A DNA stretch of 64,000 bases, from positions 186,001 through 250,000 of the forward strand of contig NZ_AHKF01000018.1 in the NCBI RefSeq assembly GCF_000252125.1. The letters run 5' to 3'. A program made the position numbers and the translations under genes. Below the pieces are notes generated by a model. That model saw only the letters and a list, made by a program, of their open reading frames with translations. It did not search any database and was not told the origin of the DNA. Shown here piece after piece: positions 52,847 through 62,040 of the stretch. Within the stretch, counting starts at the first letter, position 1. Every line of letters begins with the position of its first letter. The DNA is from Flavobacterium frigoris PS1. Lineage in GTDB: Bacteria; Bacteroidota; Bacteroidia; Flavobacteriales; Flavobacteriaceae.

Positions 52847-53374
52847 CTATCTTATTTTTATTTGTAGTTTCATTAGTAGATCGGTTTGTATATCGTTTCC
52901 AAGGGTAAATACATGTTTGTCAAATACATAAAAATCATTTTTTCGGTAAAAACTAAGTGCTCTATGGTTTTGTTCCCATACACCTAACCAAATGAATGTG
53001 ACAGGATTTAGCTTTGCTATGTTTAGAACTTCATCAATAAACAATTGTCCTACTTTTTTTCCATGAAACTCCTGCAAAACATAGATGCGTTGAATTTCCA
53101 TTGCTGATGTATCCATTATTTCGGTCTGTGCTTTTCCGAAATTTATTTTTAGATAGCCAATGTTTTTTTTATCTAAAGTAGCCAGATAGAAAGAGGATTC
53201 AGGATTATTAAGTTCCAGAGTTAATTGAGCTGTATTGAAGCTTTCTTCAAGGTAATGCGAAAGATTTTCAGGAGTGTTGACAGCAGCAAAAGTCTCCATG
53301 AAGGTTTGACTTCCAATTTTTTGGAGTGATTCTAGATCAGATAAGGATGCTTTTCTAATTTCTATTTTGTTCAT
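52847..53374 (-). CDS. GNAT family N-acetyltransferase
   Basis: A 175-residue acetyltransferase. Motif A is IQRIYVLQEFHGKKVGQLF with the Q/H-G-K-K-V-G pyrophosphate loop, and motif B is IWLGVWEQNHRALSFYRKNDF. The substrate is unknown. It is divergent from yaaA across a 180-nt gap. Confidence 0.9.
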   Translation of the reverse strand: MNKIEIRKASLSDLESLQKIGSQTFMETFAAVNTPENLSHYLEESFNTAQLTLELNNPESSFYLATLDKKNIGYLKINFGKAQTEIMDTSAMEIQRIYVLQEFHGKKVGQLFIDEVLNIAKLNPVTFIWLGVWEQNHRALSFYRKNDFYVFDKHVFTLGNDIQTDLLMKLQIKIR

Positions 53375-53509
53375 GATAAATTAAGTGCGTTTTTAGGGCA
53401 TAAATGTAAAACTCAAAAATAGTGAAAAGAATATTTGAAATCATTTATACTTTCTATTCAATCATTAAATAAATCAATTTAAGTAATCCTGTTTCTTGAT
53501 TTCAATTTG

Positions 53510-53517
53510 TACTTTTG
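53510..53517 (+). promoter_or_regulatory. -7 element upstream of yaaA
   Basis: TACTTTTG is a perfect TAnnTTTG. The implied start near 53523 gives about 32 nt of leader. The -33 element is weak (CTG at 18 nt). Confidence 0.4.
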
Positions 53518-53554
53518 GATCAATATTGAAAAGAACCTGTAATTAGGAATATTT

Positions 53555-54313
53555 ATGAAAATTGTGATCTCGCCTGCCAAATCGTTGAATTTCGAAAAAG
53601 AATTGCCTACAGCCACTTATACGGAACCTTTATTTTTAAAAGAAGCAACGCAGATTCAGAAGGTATTGAAGAAAGAATCTCCAAAAGATTTGTCGGAATT
53701 GATGCATATTTCGGATAAATTAGCTGATTTAAACTGGAAGCGCAATCAAGATTGGGCAACACCATTTTCTCCTGAAAATGCGCGTTCAGCCGTTTATGCT
53801 TTTGACGGGGATGTATATACGGGTTTAGATGCCTATTCAATTCCACCGGATAAATTAGATGCGTTACAAAATAGTTTGCGAATTTTATCCGGTTTGTATG
53901 GACTGTTGAAACCTTTGGATTTAATGCAAGCCTATCGATTAGAAATGGGTACAAAACTACCAGTGGGAGAAAATAAAAACCTGTATGAATTTTGGAAAAC
54001 CACCATAACTAAGAGCCTCAACAAGGAGCTGAAAGATGACGAATTATTTGTCAATTTAGCGAGTAACGAATATTTTTCGGCTGTAGATGTGAAAGCGCTA
54101 AAAGTTCCTGTGATCACACCTGATTTTAAAGACTATAAAAATGGAAAATTAAAAATTATTAGCTTTTTTGCCAAAAAGGCTAGGGGTCTGATGGTACGTT
54201 ATATAATAGACACAGATGCCAAAACAATTGATGATCTAAAAGGCTTCAATTATGACGGATACCAGTTTGATGCGAATTTGTCTAAAGGAAACCATCTCGT
54301 TTTTACTAGATAA
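53555..54313 (+). CDS. yaaA: Peroxide stress protein YaaA
   Basis: A 252-residue protein of the YaaA/DUF328 family. It begins MKIVISPAKSLNFEK and has the SPAKSLNF, YGLLKPLDLMQAYRLEMGTKL and NLASNEYFSAVD signatures. In E. coli YaaA lowers intracellular free iron under hydrogen peroxide stress and protects DNA. Length is normal. It is monocistronic, ending at a strong terminator before the convergent efflux operon. Confidence 0.94.
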   Translation: MKIVISPAKSLNFEKELPTATYTEPLFLKEATQIQKVLKKESPKDLSELMHISDKLADLNWKRNQDWATPFSPENARSAVYAFDGDVYTGLDAYSIPPDKLDALQNSLRILSGLYGLLKPLDLMQAYRLEMGTKLPVGENKNLYEFWKTTITKSLNKELKDDELFVNLASNEYFSAVDVKALKVPVITPDFKDYKNGKLKIISFFAKKARGLMVRYIIDTDAKTIDDLKGFNYDGYQFDANLSKGNHLVFTR

Positions 54314-54331
54314 TTATTCAACTTAAAATTT

Positions 54332-54367
54332 AAAAAGCCGATATCACTGATGATATCGGCTTTTTTT
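54332..54367. terminator. Bidirectional terminator between yaaA and the efflux operon
   Basis: A 15-bp perfect stem (54332-54346 with 54351-54365, AAAAAGCCGATATCA) with loop CTGA; T run on both exits. It ends yaaA and the emrB-like gene. Confidence 0.93.
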
Positions 54368-54374
54368 ATTGCAA

Positions 54375-55961
54375 TTAATGCATGGCATCTGCGGGATTAA
54401 TTTTGTTTTTTCCTTTTTTTATCAAGAACACAACTGGAATACAGCAGAGAAACATGATTCCGAGATACATGAAAATATCCATGTACGATAATACGGTACT
54501 TTGTTTCATAACTGAATAGTCTATTGCCTGGTAGGCTTTGTTCAATGCTTCATTAGATGTAAATCCTTTAGACATAAATCCCTTTTGCAACAGCAGTAAT
54601 CGTTGTTGTACTTCATAAGTACTCCCATCTAAATGCGCTACTAGATTTACGCGATGTTCTTGGTTGAACCTAGTGATAAATGTAGTAATTATAGCAATTC
54701 CGAAAGAACCTCCCAGTTGTCTCATCATACCTGTAAAAGCAGCACCTTCACCGATATTTTTTCCTGACAAAGTAGATAGTGATAAAGTGGTTATGGGAAC
54801 AAAAAGTAGTCCCAATCCAATTCCTCTTAAGATCAACGACCAGTATAAGTGCTCGACTCCAGTATCTGGCGTCATATTATTACGCATCATTAGGGTAAAC
54901 AAAAAGAAAATTAAAAAACCTAATGCTATCATATATCCTTGAGGAACACCTTTTTGGATTAATTTACCAATTATAGGCATCATAAAGGCAGTAGTTATCG
55001 ATCCTGGAATCAGTAACAATCCGGCATCAGTAGCTGTCCATCCTAAAACTGATTGCGTGTAAATTGGGATGATTAAAGTAGAACCGTACAATCCAAAACC
55101 AAGAATAAAAGCCATTAATGTACCAATCCTTAAATTACCGTCTTTCAGTACACTTAAATTTACTATGGGATGCTTGTAGGTTAACTGTCTCCAAATAAAT
55201 AAAATTAGTCCAAATACTGAAATAGCGCTTAGTAGCACAATCAATTTGTTATTAAACCAATCGTCTTGTTGACCATGTTCTAGTACAAATTGCAAAGAGC
55301 CGATAAAGGATGCTAAAAGGACGATTCCAATCCAATCGACTTGATTTGCTTTTAGTTTTTCACCATATTTTGGGCTTCGCACAAAACTTAATGTCAAAAG
55401 CGTTGCGATAATACCTAATGGTATGTTGATATAAAAAATATAAGGCCATGAAAAATGATCCACTAAATATCCTCCTAATGGAGGACCTAAGGTGGGACCA
55501 ACAATCACTCCCATACCGTAGATGGCTTGCGCCATTCCTCTTTTAGCAATAGGATAACTTTCTGTAATAATCGTTTGTGCAGTAACTAATAATGCGCCAC
55601 CGCCAAGACCTTGAATAAACCGGAAAGCAACAAGTTCCCATATATTAGTTGCATTACCACATAAAAAAGAAGCAACTGTAAATATTATGATGGAAACGGC
55701 AAAATAATTACGCCTTCCAAATTGTTGTGAAAGCCAACTCGTCATTGGGATTACAATAACATTGGCAATAGCATAAGCTGTAATCACCCAAGCCACATCA
55801 GTTAATGTAGCTCCTAGGCTTCCTCTCATATTGGTCAGTGCAACATTGACAATAGTCGTATCTACAATTTCCAGTAATGCACATAGTACAGCTGTAATTG
55901 TAATAATAACTCGTCTAAAGCCATATTCTACTAAATCGTCTTGTCCTTGTCCTTGTACCAT
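54375..55961 (-). CDS. DHA2-family MFS drug efflux permease (EmrB-like)
   Basis: A 528-residue, 14-helix major facilitator transporter. Motif A is LSQQFGRRNYF after helix 2, motif C is GMGVIVGPTLGPPLGGYLVD in helix 5, and LLEIVDTTIVNVAL is the DHA2 helix 1 signature. It exports drugs or other toxic compounds using the proton gradient and works with an adaptor and an outer-membrane channel. The adaptor gene (55963-57042) is one nt away, then a TolC-family gene and a TetR gene: a complete tripartite efflux operon transcribed right to left. Confidence 0.93.
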   Translation of the reverse strand: MVQGQGQDDLVEYGFRRVIITITAVLCALLEIVDTTIVNVALTNMRGSLGATLTDVAWVITAYAIANVIVIPMTSWLSQQFGRRNYFAVSIIIFTVASFLCGNATNIWELVAFRFIQGLGGGALLVTAQTIITESYPIAKRGMAQAIYGMGVIVGPTLGPPLGGYLVDHFSWPYIFYINIPLGIIATLLTLSFVRSPKYGEKLKANQVDWIGIVLLASFIGSLQFVLEHGQQDDWFNNKLIVLLSAISVFGLILFIWRQLTYKHPIVNLSVLKDGNLRIGTLMAFILGFGLYGSTLIIPIYTQSVLGWTATDAGLLLIPGSITTAFMMPIIGKLIQKGVPQGYMIALGFLIFFLFTLMMRNNMTPDTGVEHLYWSLILRGIGLGLLFVPITTLSLSTLSGKNIGEGAAFTGMMRQLGGSFGIAIITTFITRFNQEHRVNLVAHLDGSTYEVQQRLLLLQKGFMSKGFTSNEALNKAYQAIDYSVMKQSTVLSYMDIFMYLGIMFLCCIPVVFLIKKGKNKINPADAMH

Positions 55962-55962
55962 T

Positions 55963-57042
55963 TTATTTTATATGTACGTCAACATCCACATTCATACCTG
56001 GACGTAATAATTTTATCTTTTCGGCATCATTATCGGCATCAATACTGATTTTAACAGGTAAGCGTTGAATCGTTTTTACGAAGTTACCAGTTGCGTTATC
56101 TGGAGGTAAAATAGAGAAACGAGCCCCGGTTGCAGGTGAAAATGAGGTGACTGTTCCGTTAAAGTCATAATCAGGATACGCATCTACTTTTAGGGTAACT
56201 TTTTGTCCTGTAACCATTTTGTTTAGTTGTGTTTCTTTGAAATTGGCTACAACCCATGCTTCATTATTGTTAATGATATAAAAGAGAGACTGTCCTGGCT
56301 GAACTAATTGTCCCGGTTGAATATCAATTTTAGAAACTTGGCCGTCGATAGCAGCCGTTACAGCTGTGTATGTTAGATTTAATTTTGCCGAATCAAGTAA
56401 CGCTTTAGCTCTTTTGATATTGGCGGCTGCTACATCAGTTTGTTTGTCCGACGCTTTTGATTTGGCTACAATAACTGATTTCTGGAAAGCAGATGCTTTT
56501 TTCTGTTGCTCTAAAATACGTACTTCACTTTCTGCTTCTTGCTTTGAAGCTAAAGCTTGCTCGTATTGTTGTTTTGTGATGGTATGGCTTTTGTATAAAT
56601 TGTTGTAACGGTTGTAATCACTTGTAAGGCGACCCAATCTGATTTTGGCAGTTTCGATATTTCCTCCTGCTGATTTTACATTGGCATCAGAGACTGAAAT
56701 ACTAGCTAGAATACTATTGATATCTGCTTTAGAAACCTCAAAATTTCCTTCAGCAGCGGCCAAATTTGCAGTTGCTTCATCTATTTTTAATTGGTAATCC
56801 TTTTTATCAATCGTAAATAAAGTATCTCCTTTTTTTACAAAATCATTATCCTTGATATACACTTTGTCAACATAACCAGACACTCTCGGAATAATTGGGT
56901 TCATGTTTTTCTCTATTTGGGCATCATCTGTTCCTTCATGGGAAAGGGAGTAGATGTATTTATAAGTTCCATAAGCAAAACCTAATAGCACCAAAGAAGC
57001 TATTATAATGATAAACTTTGTATTTGTTTTTTTCTTTGTCAT
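55963..57042 (-). CDS. HlyD-family membrane fusion protein (EmrA-like)
   Basis: A 359-residue periplasmic adaptor anchored by one N-terminal helix (about 9-29). A lipoyl half-motif (VSGYVDKVYIKDNDFVKKGD) is followed by a long coiled coil (about 75-210, Ala/Lys-rich) and the second half (DGQVSKIDIQPGQLVQPGQ), then beta-barrel and C-terminal domains. The EmrA signature SHEGTDDAQIEKNM is present. It links the MFS permease to the TolC-like channel. It starts 11 nt downstream of the TolC-family stop, so the operon is compact. Confidence 0.93.
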   Translation of the reverse strand: MTKKKTNTKFIIIIASLVLLGFAYGTYKYIYSLSHEGTDDAQIEKNMNPIIPRVSGYVDKVYIKDNDFVKKGDTLFTIDKKDYQLKIDEATANLAAAEGNFEVSKADINSILASISVSDANVKSAGGNIETAKIRLGRLTSDYNRYNNLYKSHTITKQQYEQALASKQEAESEVRILEQQKKASAFQKSVIVAKSKASDKQTDVAAANIKRAKALLDSAKLNLTYTAVTAAIDGQVSKIDIQPGQLVQPGQSLFYIINNNEAWVVANFKETQLNKMVTGQKVTLKVDAYPDYDFNGTVTSFSPATGARFSILPPDNATGNFVKTIQRLPVKISIDADNDAEKIKLLRPGMNVDVDVHIK

Positions 57043-57053
57043 TTTGGTGTCGA

Positions 57054-58379
57054 TTATATTTTTGAAAGATTGAATGTTTGGTTTAGTTGTCCAGTTACAG
57101 AAAGCAACTCATAATATTTTTGAATGACGTTCGCTTTCGCCAATGTTTTATTAATGTTGGAACCTAATTGCTCCACATCGGCTTCCAATAAATCATTGGT
57201 GTCCGAGAGTCCATTATCGTACTTGTCTCGTATTATTCTGTAATTTTCTGATGCCTGTTCAACAGCTTGATTGTAGACTAAATCTTGTTTTAGTGCTAAG
57301 TCATAATCTTCAATGGCTTTCTGAACTTGTATTTTGATATAATCAGTCAGCATCGCTTCGGAACTTTGTATTTCTAAAGCCTTACTTTCAGCTATTTTTA
57401 CATTTGTACCGTTTTTAAGTATCCCGCCTAAATCATATGATACGCCAACGCCTATATTCATTGCGTTTTGCACGGTAATCACATTTTTTAAATCTAAAGC
57501 GGTATATCCTGCAATGATTGAAATAGTAGGGTAGTATCCACTTTTGGCAATTTGAATATTAGCAAGACTTGCTTTTTCCTGTAAGCGAATAGCTTCTAGA
57601 TCTTTACGATTTGTTAACGCAGGTTCTTCGTTAGTAGGAACATTGTTCATCTGAAAGTTAGCAAAATCACTTTCTCTAATTTCTAATTTCGTCTTAGGAT
57701 TCATTTTTAAAAGACTGGCTAGTTCGAAATTTACAATGTTTAGCTCACTTATAGCTCTGTCTAACGATAACTGTACTTTAGAAACTTGAAGTTGTGACTT
57801 CAATAGATCATTTCTAGGAATGATTCCGTTTTTTTCTAGTTCAAGAAAATCATCGACACGCTGTTGTGCACTTTTTTGATTCTCTTTTAAGAGCTCTACT
57901 GTTTTTTGGGCTTTGTATAAATCTGCATAATAATTGACAACTTGCATGGCAACTTCTTCCTTTGTTTGCATTGCACTTGCTGTCTCTGCCTGATACATGT
58001 TGTCATGGGCTTTAATACTGTTTTGTATTTTAAAACCGGCAAATAGGGGAAGACTTGCATTGACCTGTCCAAGCATTAATTGATCAACAACAGGAAGCGG
58101 CTTTGAATCAGAACTTTTGTTCAATTTCAAATCTATCGAAGCTTTTGCTAAACGTTGGTACTGTCCTGAGACTTTCAAATCAGGGTATCTGTTGTTTTTT
58201 GCGGACTGAAGCTCATATTTTTTTGTTGCCACTTTGGAATTGGCCAAATTTACTTCATTGCTTTTTGCCCAGGCCAAATGAATGGCCTCATCGAGTGTTA
58301 AGCTCGTTTTTTCTTGCGCTTCTATGGATGAAATTCCAATAAAGAAAATCCCAAAGAGCATTAATTGACTAACTTTCAT
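57054..58379 (-). CDS. TolC-family outer-membrane efflux protein
   Basis: A 441-residue outer-membrane channel with a signal peptide (MKVSQLMLFGIFFIGISSIEA) and the duplicated OEP domain: long helices with KKYELQSAKNNRYPDLKVSGQ in the first half and LEAIRLQEKASLANIQIAKSG in the second. It forms the exit duct for the EmrAB-like pump downstream. Its start overlaps the TetR gene end by 11 nt, so the regulator is the first gene of the operon and is co-translated with the channel. Confidence 0.93.
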   Translation of the reverse strand: MKVSQLMLFGIFFIGISSIEAQEKTSLTLDEAIHLAWAKSNEVNLANSKVATKKYELQSAKNNRYPDLKVSGQYQRLAKASIDLKLNKSSDSKPLPVVDQLMLGQVNASLPLFAGFKIQNSIKAHDNMYQAETASAMQTKEEVAMQVVNYYADLYKAQKTVELLKENQKSAQQRVDDFLELEKNGIIPRNDLLKSQLQVSKVQLSLDRAISELNIVNFELASLLKMNPKTKLEIRESDFANFQMNNVPTNEEPALTNRKDLEAIRLQEKASLANIQIAKSGYYPTISIIAGYTALDLKNVITVQNAMNIGVGVSYDLGGILKNGTNVKIAESKALEIQSSEAMLTDYIKIQVQKAIEDYDLALKQDLVYNQAVEQASENYRIIRDKYDNGLSDTNDLLEADVEQLGSNINKTLAKANVIQKYYELLSVTGQLNQTFNLSKI

Positions 58380-59001
58380 ATATCAGAAGTGCTTTTATTG
58401 TTTGTTGGATGTGTTTTGTCAGATTGGTTTTTATGTAATTGTTGTATAATTCGTCAGTACTTAGTTGTAATAAATTTTTAAAATACGCCTTATTCATATG
58501 GAAATGAAAAAATGTACCAAGGATGGTTGGGGTGATAAGAGGAACAATAATGTCCTTTCTAAAAACACCTTTGTTTTGTCCTTCTTCGATAATGGTAATT
58601 AAAGCTTTTAAATTTCCAGTTCTCAGGTCATTCAAAGCTTGAAGATCAATGTCTCTTTTTTCATTGGAAAACTCAAAATGCAATATTCGGTATATTCCTT
58701 TATTGCAATTTATCCGATGTATATAAATTTCAATCAGTTTGTTTATTTTCTCGATAGGTTCAAGATTCTCAGCCGATAAGTTTTCTATTTGAAATTTTAA
58801 GTCTTTTGTTCTGAAATGGATAAGCGATTCTAATAATCGTTCTTTTGAACCGAAATAGTACGAGACCATTGCTACGTTGATTTTAGCTTCTTTGGCAATG
58901 GTTCGAATAGAAGTACCATCAAAACCTTTTTCGGCAAATAGGGTTTCCGCTACCTGAAGTATTTGGATTTGCTTTTCGTTAAAAGGACTATTTGATGACA
59001 T
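58369..59001 (-). CDS. TetR-family repressor of the efflux operon
   Basis: A 210-residue TetR-type regulator. The N-terminal helix-turn-helix is AETLFAEKGFDGTSIRTIAKEA followed by NVAMVSYYFGSKERLL; the C-terminal helices form the ligand domain, with a sequence unlike any named regulator. It heads the TetR-TolC-EmrA-EmrB operon, and a 41-bp near-perfect palindrome lies 18 nt upstream of its start. The likely model is autorepression relieved by a pump substrate. The ligand is unknown. Confidence 0.93.
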   Translation of the reverse strand: MSSNSPFNEKQIQILQVAETLFAEKGFDGTSIRTIAKEAKINVAMVSYYFGSKERLLESLIHFRTKDLKFQIENLSAENLEPIEKINKLIEIYIHRINCNKGIYRILHFEFSNEKRDIDLQALNDLRTGNLKALITIIEEGQNKGVFRKDIIVPLITPTILGTFFHFHMNKAYFKNLLQLSTDELYNNYIKTNLTKHIQQTIKALLIYES

Positions 59002-59018
59002 AAAATTATATATGGAGT

Positions 59019-59059
59019 AAAATTAAACAACCGTTTAAATTAAACGGCTGTTTAATTTT
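59019..59059. promoter_or_regulatory. Predicted operator of the efflux-operon TetR regulator
   Basis: A near-perfect palindrome: 59022-59037 (ATTAAACAACCGTTTA) and 59041-59056 (TAAACGGCTGTTTAAT) are complementary with one mismatch, and the symmetry extends three bases further on each side. The inner part is CCGTTTA-AAT-TAAACGG. It ends 18 nt from the TetR ATG, so it overlaps the likely promoter (TAATTTTA-like on the minus strand). No second copy was found in the window. Confidence 0.82.
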
Positions 59060-59356
59060 TATTTTAACATAATTTTAACAAGATGTTGCTATCTCTATTT
59101 TTTGTTAAAATGGTTCTTTACAATGCAGTCGATTTAATGCGGTATGTATAGATAGGGATATGCTAGCGCCAAATATTTAGATATTCTCGTCCTCAAAATT
59201 TGAAAAGCTTTAAAATCAGTTATTCAGCGTTATTTTACAATTCAGATGTTTTAAAAGTTTAGGAAATAGATGGAGGATAATGGGGGACTTGCTTTGTGCT
59301 TCATTTTTGGGATAAATCTTTAATAGTATTAAATAAAACCCAATTACATATAAATT

Positions 59357-59388
59357 AATGAACGTTCATTCTTTTTTATGTAATTTTG
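59357..59388 (+). promoter_or_regulatory. Predicted TetR operator and promoter of the 59434 gene
   Basis: A 14-bp perfect palindrome AATGAACGTTCATT (59357-59370) lies 10 nt before a perfect -7 element TAATTTTG (59381-59388), covering the -33 position, so binding would block RNA polymerase. The start would be near 59393, ~41 nt before the ATG. The rest of the 432-nt gap between the two TetR genes (59002-59433) shows no gene. Confidence 0.78.
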
Positions 59389-59433
59389 TACTCTTAAATA
59401 ATTATAAAAGGTTTATCTTCAATATATAGCAGT

Positions 59434-60018
59434 ATGGGACAGCTTCAAAAAAGTAAAATTAAACGGATAGCACTATTAAGCGCTACGCTTAGTTTAGTCA
59501 ACAACGGTGGGATTCAAGGTGCTTCTATGGCTAAAGTTGCCAAAGTGGCTAATGTTTCTCCAGCGACCATTTATCTGTATTTTGAAAGCAAACAGGATTT
59601 AGTAAATCAATTGTACCTTTATGTGAAGAGTGGTTTTGCAGAAGCAGCCTTCAAAGGATACAATCAAGATATAGCTGTTAAAGACATTTTTAAACGTATT
59701 TGGTTTAATATGTCAAGTTTTAAATTAGAGTTTAAGGAAGAAGCTTCTTTTTTATCTCAATGCGATAATACACCAATGATCGATGAAAAAACCAGGCAAG
59801 AAGGTCTTTTATATATGACTCCACTTTTTGATCTATGGGTACGAGGTAAAAAGGAGGGGATCATAAAAGATATTTCGCCCTATTTGCTCTATGCGTTTAG
59901 CATATACCCAATGGCTTTTTTAATGAACATGCAAAACAGAGGACTTTGTCAGTTAGACAAAAAGGTGTTAGAAGAATCTTTTCAGGCTGCATGGGATAGT
60001 ATTTGTGAAATAAAGTGA
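59434..60018 (+). CDS. TetR/AcrR-family regulator
   Basis: A 194-residue TetR-type protein. The HTH is TLSLVNNGGIQGASMAKVAKVA followed by NVSPATIYLYFESKQDLV, and the TFR C-terminal domain follows. It is unlike the efflux regulator at 58369-59001 in both sequence and operator. A palindrome fits autorepression. A nitroreductase-like and a medium-chain reductase gene follow on the same strand after 63 and then 124 nt, so they are the likely targets. Confidence 0.92.
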   Translation: MGQLQKSKIKRIALLSATLSLVNNGGIQGASMAKVAKVANVSPATIYLYFESKQDLVNQLYLYVKSGFAEAAFKGYNQDIAVKDIFKRIWFNMSSFKLEFKEEASFLSQCDNTPMIDEKTRQEGLLYMTPLFDLWVRGKKEGIIKDISPYLLYAFSIYPMAFLMNMQNRGLCQLDKKVLEESFQAAWDSICEIK

Positions 60019-60081
60019 GAACAAACAGAGTAGAATAAAGAGAGTAGAAATAGATAATTAACAATAAAACAAAATATTAAA

Positions 60082-60714
60082 ATGGAATTATTAGATAAAT
60101 TAAAATGGCGTTATGCTGCTAAAGCAATGAACGGCGAAAAAGTGTCTCAAGAGAAAATTGACACAATAATTGAAGCAGCCTCACTAGCACCTACTTCAAG
60201 TGGTTTGCAGCCTTTTGAAATAATGGTGGTCACCAATCCGGAAGTAAAAGCAAAGATCAGAGAAATTGGTTGGAACCAGTCTGTGATTACAGATTGCTCT
60301 CATTTGCTTGTTTTTGCAGCTTGGGATACATATACAGCGGAACGCATCAATAAAATGTTTGACCTTACTAATGAGGTTCGTGGTTTTAAGAATGAAGGGT
60401 GGGAAAATTACCGCCAAATGTTGTTGAATAGCTACCCGCAAAAAGATGCTGAAGAAAACTTTCAACATGCAGCAAGACAAGCATACATTGCTTTTTCACA
60501 ATCTATTGCCGCAGCTGCTTTTGAAGGTGTTGACAGTACGCCAATCGAAGGTTTTGATCCAGCTGCATTAGACAAAATTCTAGACCTTAAAGAAAAAGGA
60601 CTTAGAAGTTGTGTGATACTGGCCTTGGGTTACAGAGACTCAGATAAAGACTGGTTGGTAAATTTGACAAAAGTTAGAAAAAGCAAAGAAGATTTGGTAA
60701 CATATATAGACTAA
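60082..60714 (+). CDS. NAD(P)H-dependent nitroreductase-family oxidoreductase
   Basis: A 210-residue FMN enzyme of the nitroreductase family (NfsB-like). The N-terminal RYAAKAMNGEKVSQEKIDTI and the FMN-contact APTSSGLQPFEIMVV are typical, as are the ASLAPTSSGLQP loop and the C-terminal LGYRDSDKDWL. It may reduce nitro compounds, quinones or other electrophiles; the physiological substrate is unknown. It lies 63 nt after the TetR gene. Confidence 0.92.
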   Translation: MELLDKLKWRYAAKAMNGEKVSQEKIDTIIEAASLAPTSSGLQPFEIMVVTNPEVKAKIREIGWNQSVITDCSHLLVFAAWDTYTAERINKMFDLTNEVRGFKNEGWENYRQMLLNSYPQKDAEENFQHAARQAYIAFSQSIAAAAFEGVDSTPIEGFDPAALDKILDLKEKGLRSCVILALGYRDSDKDWLVNLTKVRKSKEDLVTYID

Positions 60715-60838
60715 TACTAGTTGAAAATCATCTAGTTTTAAATTCCTTTTTTGTCACTAAATAAATAAGTTACAAGATTATCGATAAAGATATTATTTGA
60801 ATAATGGAAAATCGTAAATGAATATAAAAACAAATAAA

Positions 60839-61834
60839 ATGAATCATACTATTTTATTAAATAAAAGACCAGTGGGTAGACCACAATTATCCGACTTCGA
60901 TTTGATAACGGAAGAGCAGCCGCAACTACAATCTGGAGAAGTTTTACTAAGAGCAAGTTATGTTTCTGTAGACCCTTATTTAAGAGGGCGTATGAGTGAT
61001 GCAAAATCATATGTTCCTCCATTTGAATTAAATAAACCAATAAGTTCAGGGGTTATTGCTGAGGTTGTTGAGTCAAATAATCATGACTTCAGCAAGGGTG
61101 ATTACGTTTCTGGCATGTTAGAATGGAAGGAATTTCAAAAATCTAACGGAACGGGATTAACTAAAGTTGATACAACAAAGGTTCCCCAATCTGCGTATTT
61201 AGGTGTTTTAGGAATGACAGGAATGACGGCTTATCTTGGTTTAACCGAAATAGGAAAACCTCAAAAAGGAGAAACCATCGTTGTGTCTGGAGCTGCTGGA
61301 GCCGTAGGGAGTATAGTGGGGCAAATAGGTAAAATTTTGGGTTGCCGAGTTGTGGGTATTGCAGGTACCGATGAAAAGGTAGAAATGCTAAAATCAGAAT
61401 TTGGTTTTGATGCTGCGATCAATTATAATACAGCTAATAATATGACAGAAGCTATTGCCGCTGCATGTCCAGACGGAGTCGATGTTTATTTTGACAATGT
61501 AGGAGGCGAAATTTCGGATGCAGTACTTTTCAATATTAATAAATTTGCTCGAATGATTATTTGCGGTGCAATATCTGTTTATAACGAAACATCTGTGCCT
61601 AAAAGTATTAGCGTACAACCATTTTTAATAAAAAATAGTGCTCTAATGCAAGGGTTTATTGTAAGTAATTACGCGACTAAATTCCCAGAAGCTGTTGAGC
61701 AATTGGCGACATGGTTACAAGAAGGAAAGCTAACTTATACAGAAACAGTGGTGGAAGGTTTTGATCAGATTCCACAGGCTTTTATTGATCTCTTTGATGG
61801 AAAGAACAAAGGTAAAATGGTCGTTAAGATTTAA
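60839..61834 (+). CDS. Medium-chain NADP-dependent oxidoreductase (CurA/leukotriene B4 dehydrogenase-like)
   Basis: A 331-residue zinc-independent MDR enzyme that reduces activated double bonds of enones and alkenals. It starts MNHTILLNKRPVGRPQLSDF, has YVSVDPYLRGRMSDAKSY, and the NADPH motif GAAGAVGSIVGQIGK. The frame is open from ATG 60818, but the family start is at 60839. Together with the preceding nitroreductase and TetR regulator it suggests a small electrophile-response unit. A terminator follows. Confidence 0.9.
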   Translation: MNHTILLNKRPVGRPQLSDFDLITEEQPQLQSGEVLLRASYVSVDPYLRGRMSDAKSYVPPFELNKPISSGVIAEVVESNNHDFSKGDYVSGMLEWKEFQKSNGTGLTKVDTTKVPQSAYLGVLGMTGMTAYLGLTEIGKPQKGETIVVSGAAGAVGSIVGQIGKILGCRVVGIAGTDEKVEMLKSEFGFDAAINYNTANNMTEAIAAACPDGVDVYFDNVGGEISDAVLFNINKFARMIICGAISVYNETSVPKSISVQPFLIKNSALMQGFIVSNYATKFPEAVEQLATWLQEGKLTYTETVVEGFDQIPQAFIDLFDGKNKGKMVVKI

Positions 61835-61860
61835 TAGCTATTTAGAAAATAGATTTCAAG

Positions 61861-61894
61861 AAACAGTCCCTACATTTTGTTGGGACTGTTTTGG
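61861..61894 (+). terminator. Terminator after the medium-chain oxidoreductase
   Basis: A 10-bp stem AAACAGTCCC (61861-61870) with GGGACTGTTT (61882-61891), 11-nt loop, followed by TGGTTT. It lies 27 nt after the stop. Confidence 0.8.
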
Positions 61895-62040
61895 TTTAAG
61901 CTTATTTGTTTTCAGGAGCTGGTAGTTAATTTCTTGTGTGCTTCAACTCATATAAACTTATTTAGATTTGCTTACACGAGGAATACTTTTTGTAAAATAA
62001 ATAGGATCTATTTTTGACTTTTTAGCCAGATACTGATACT

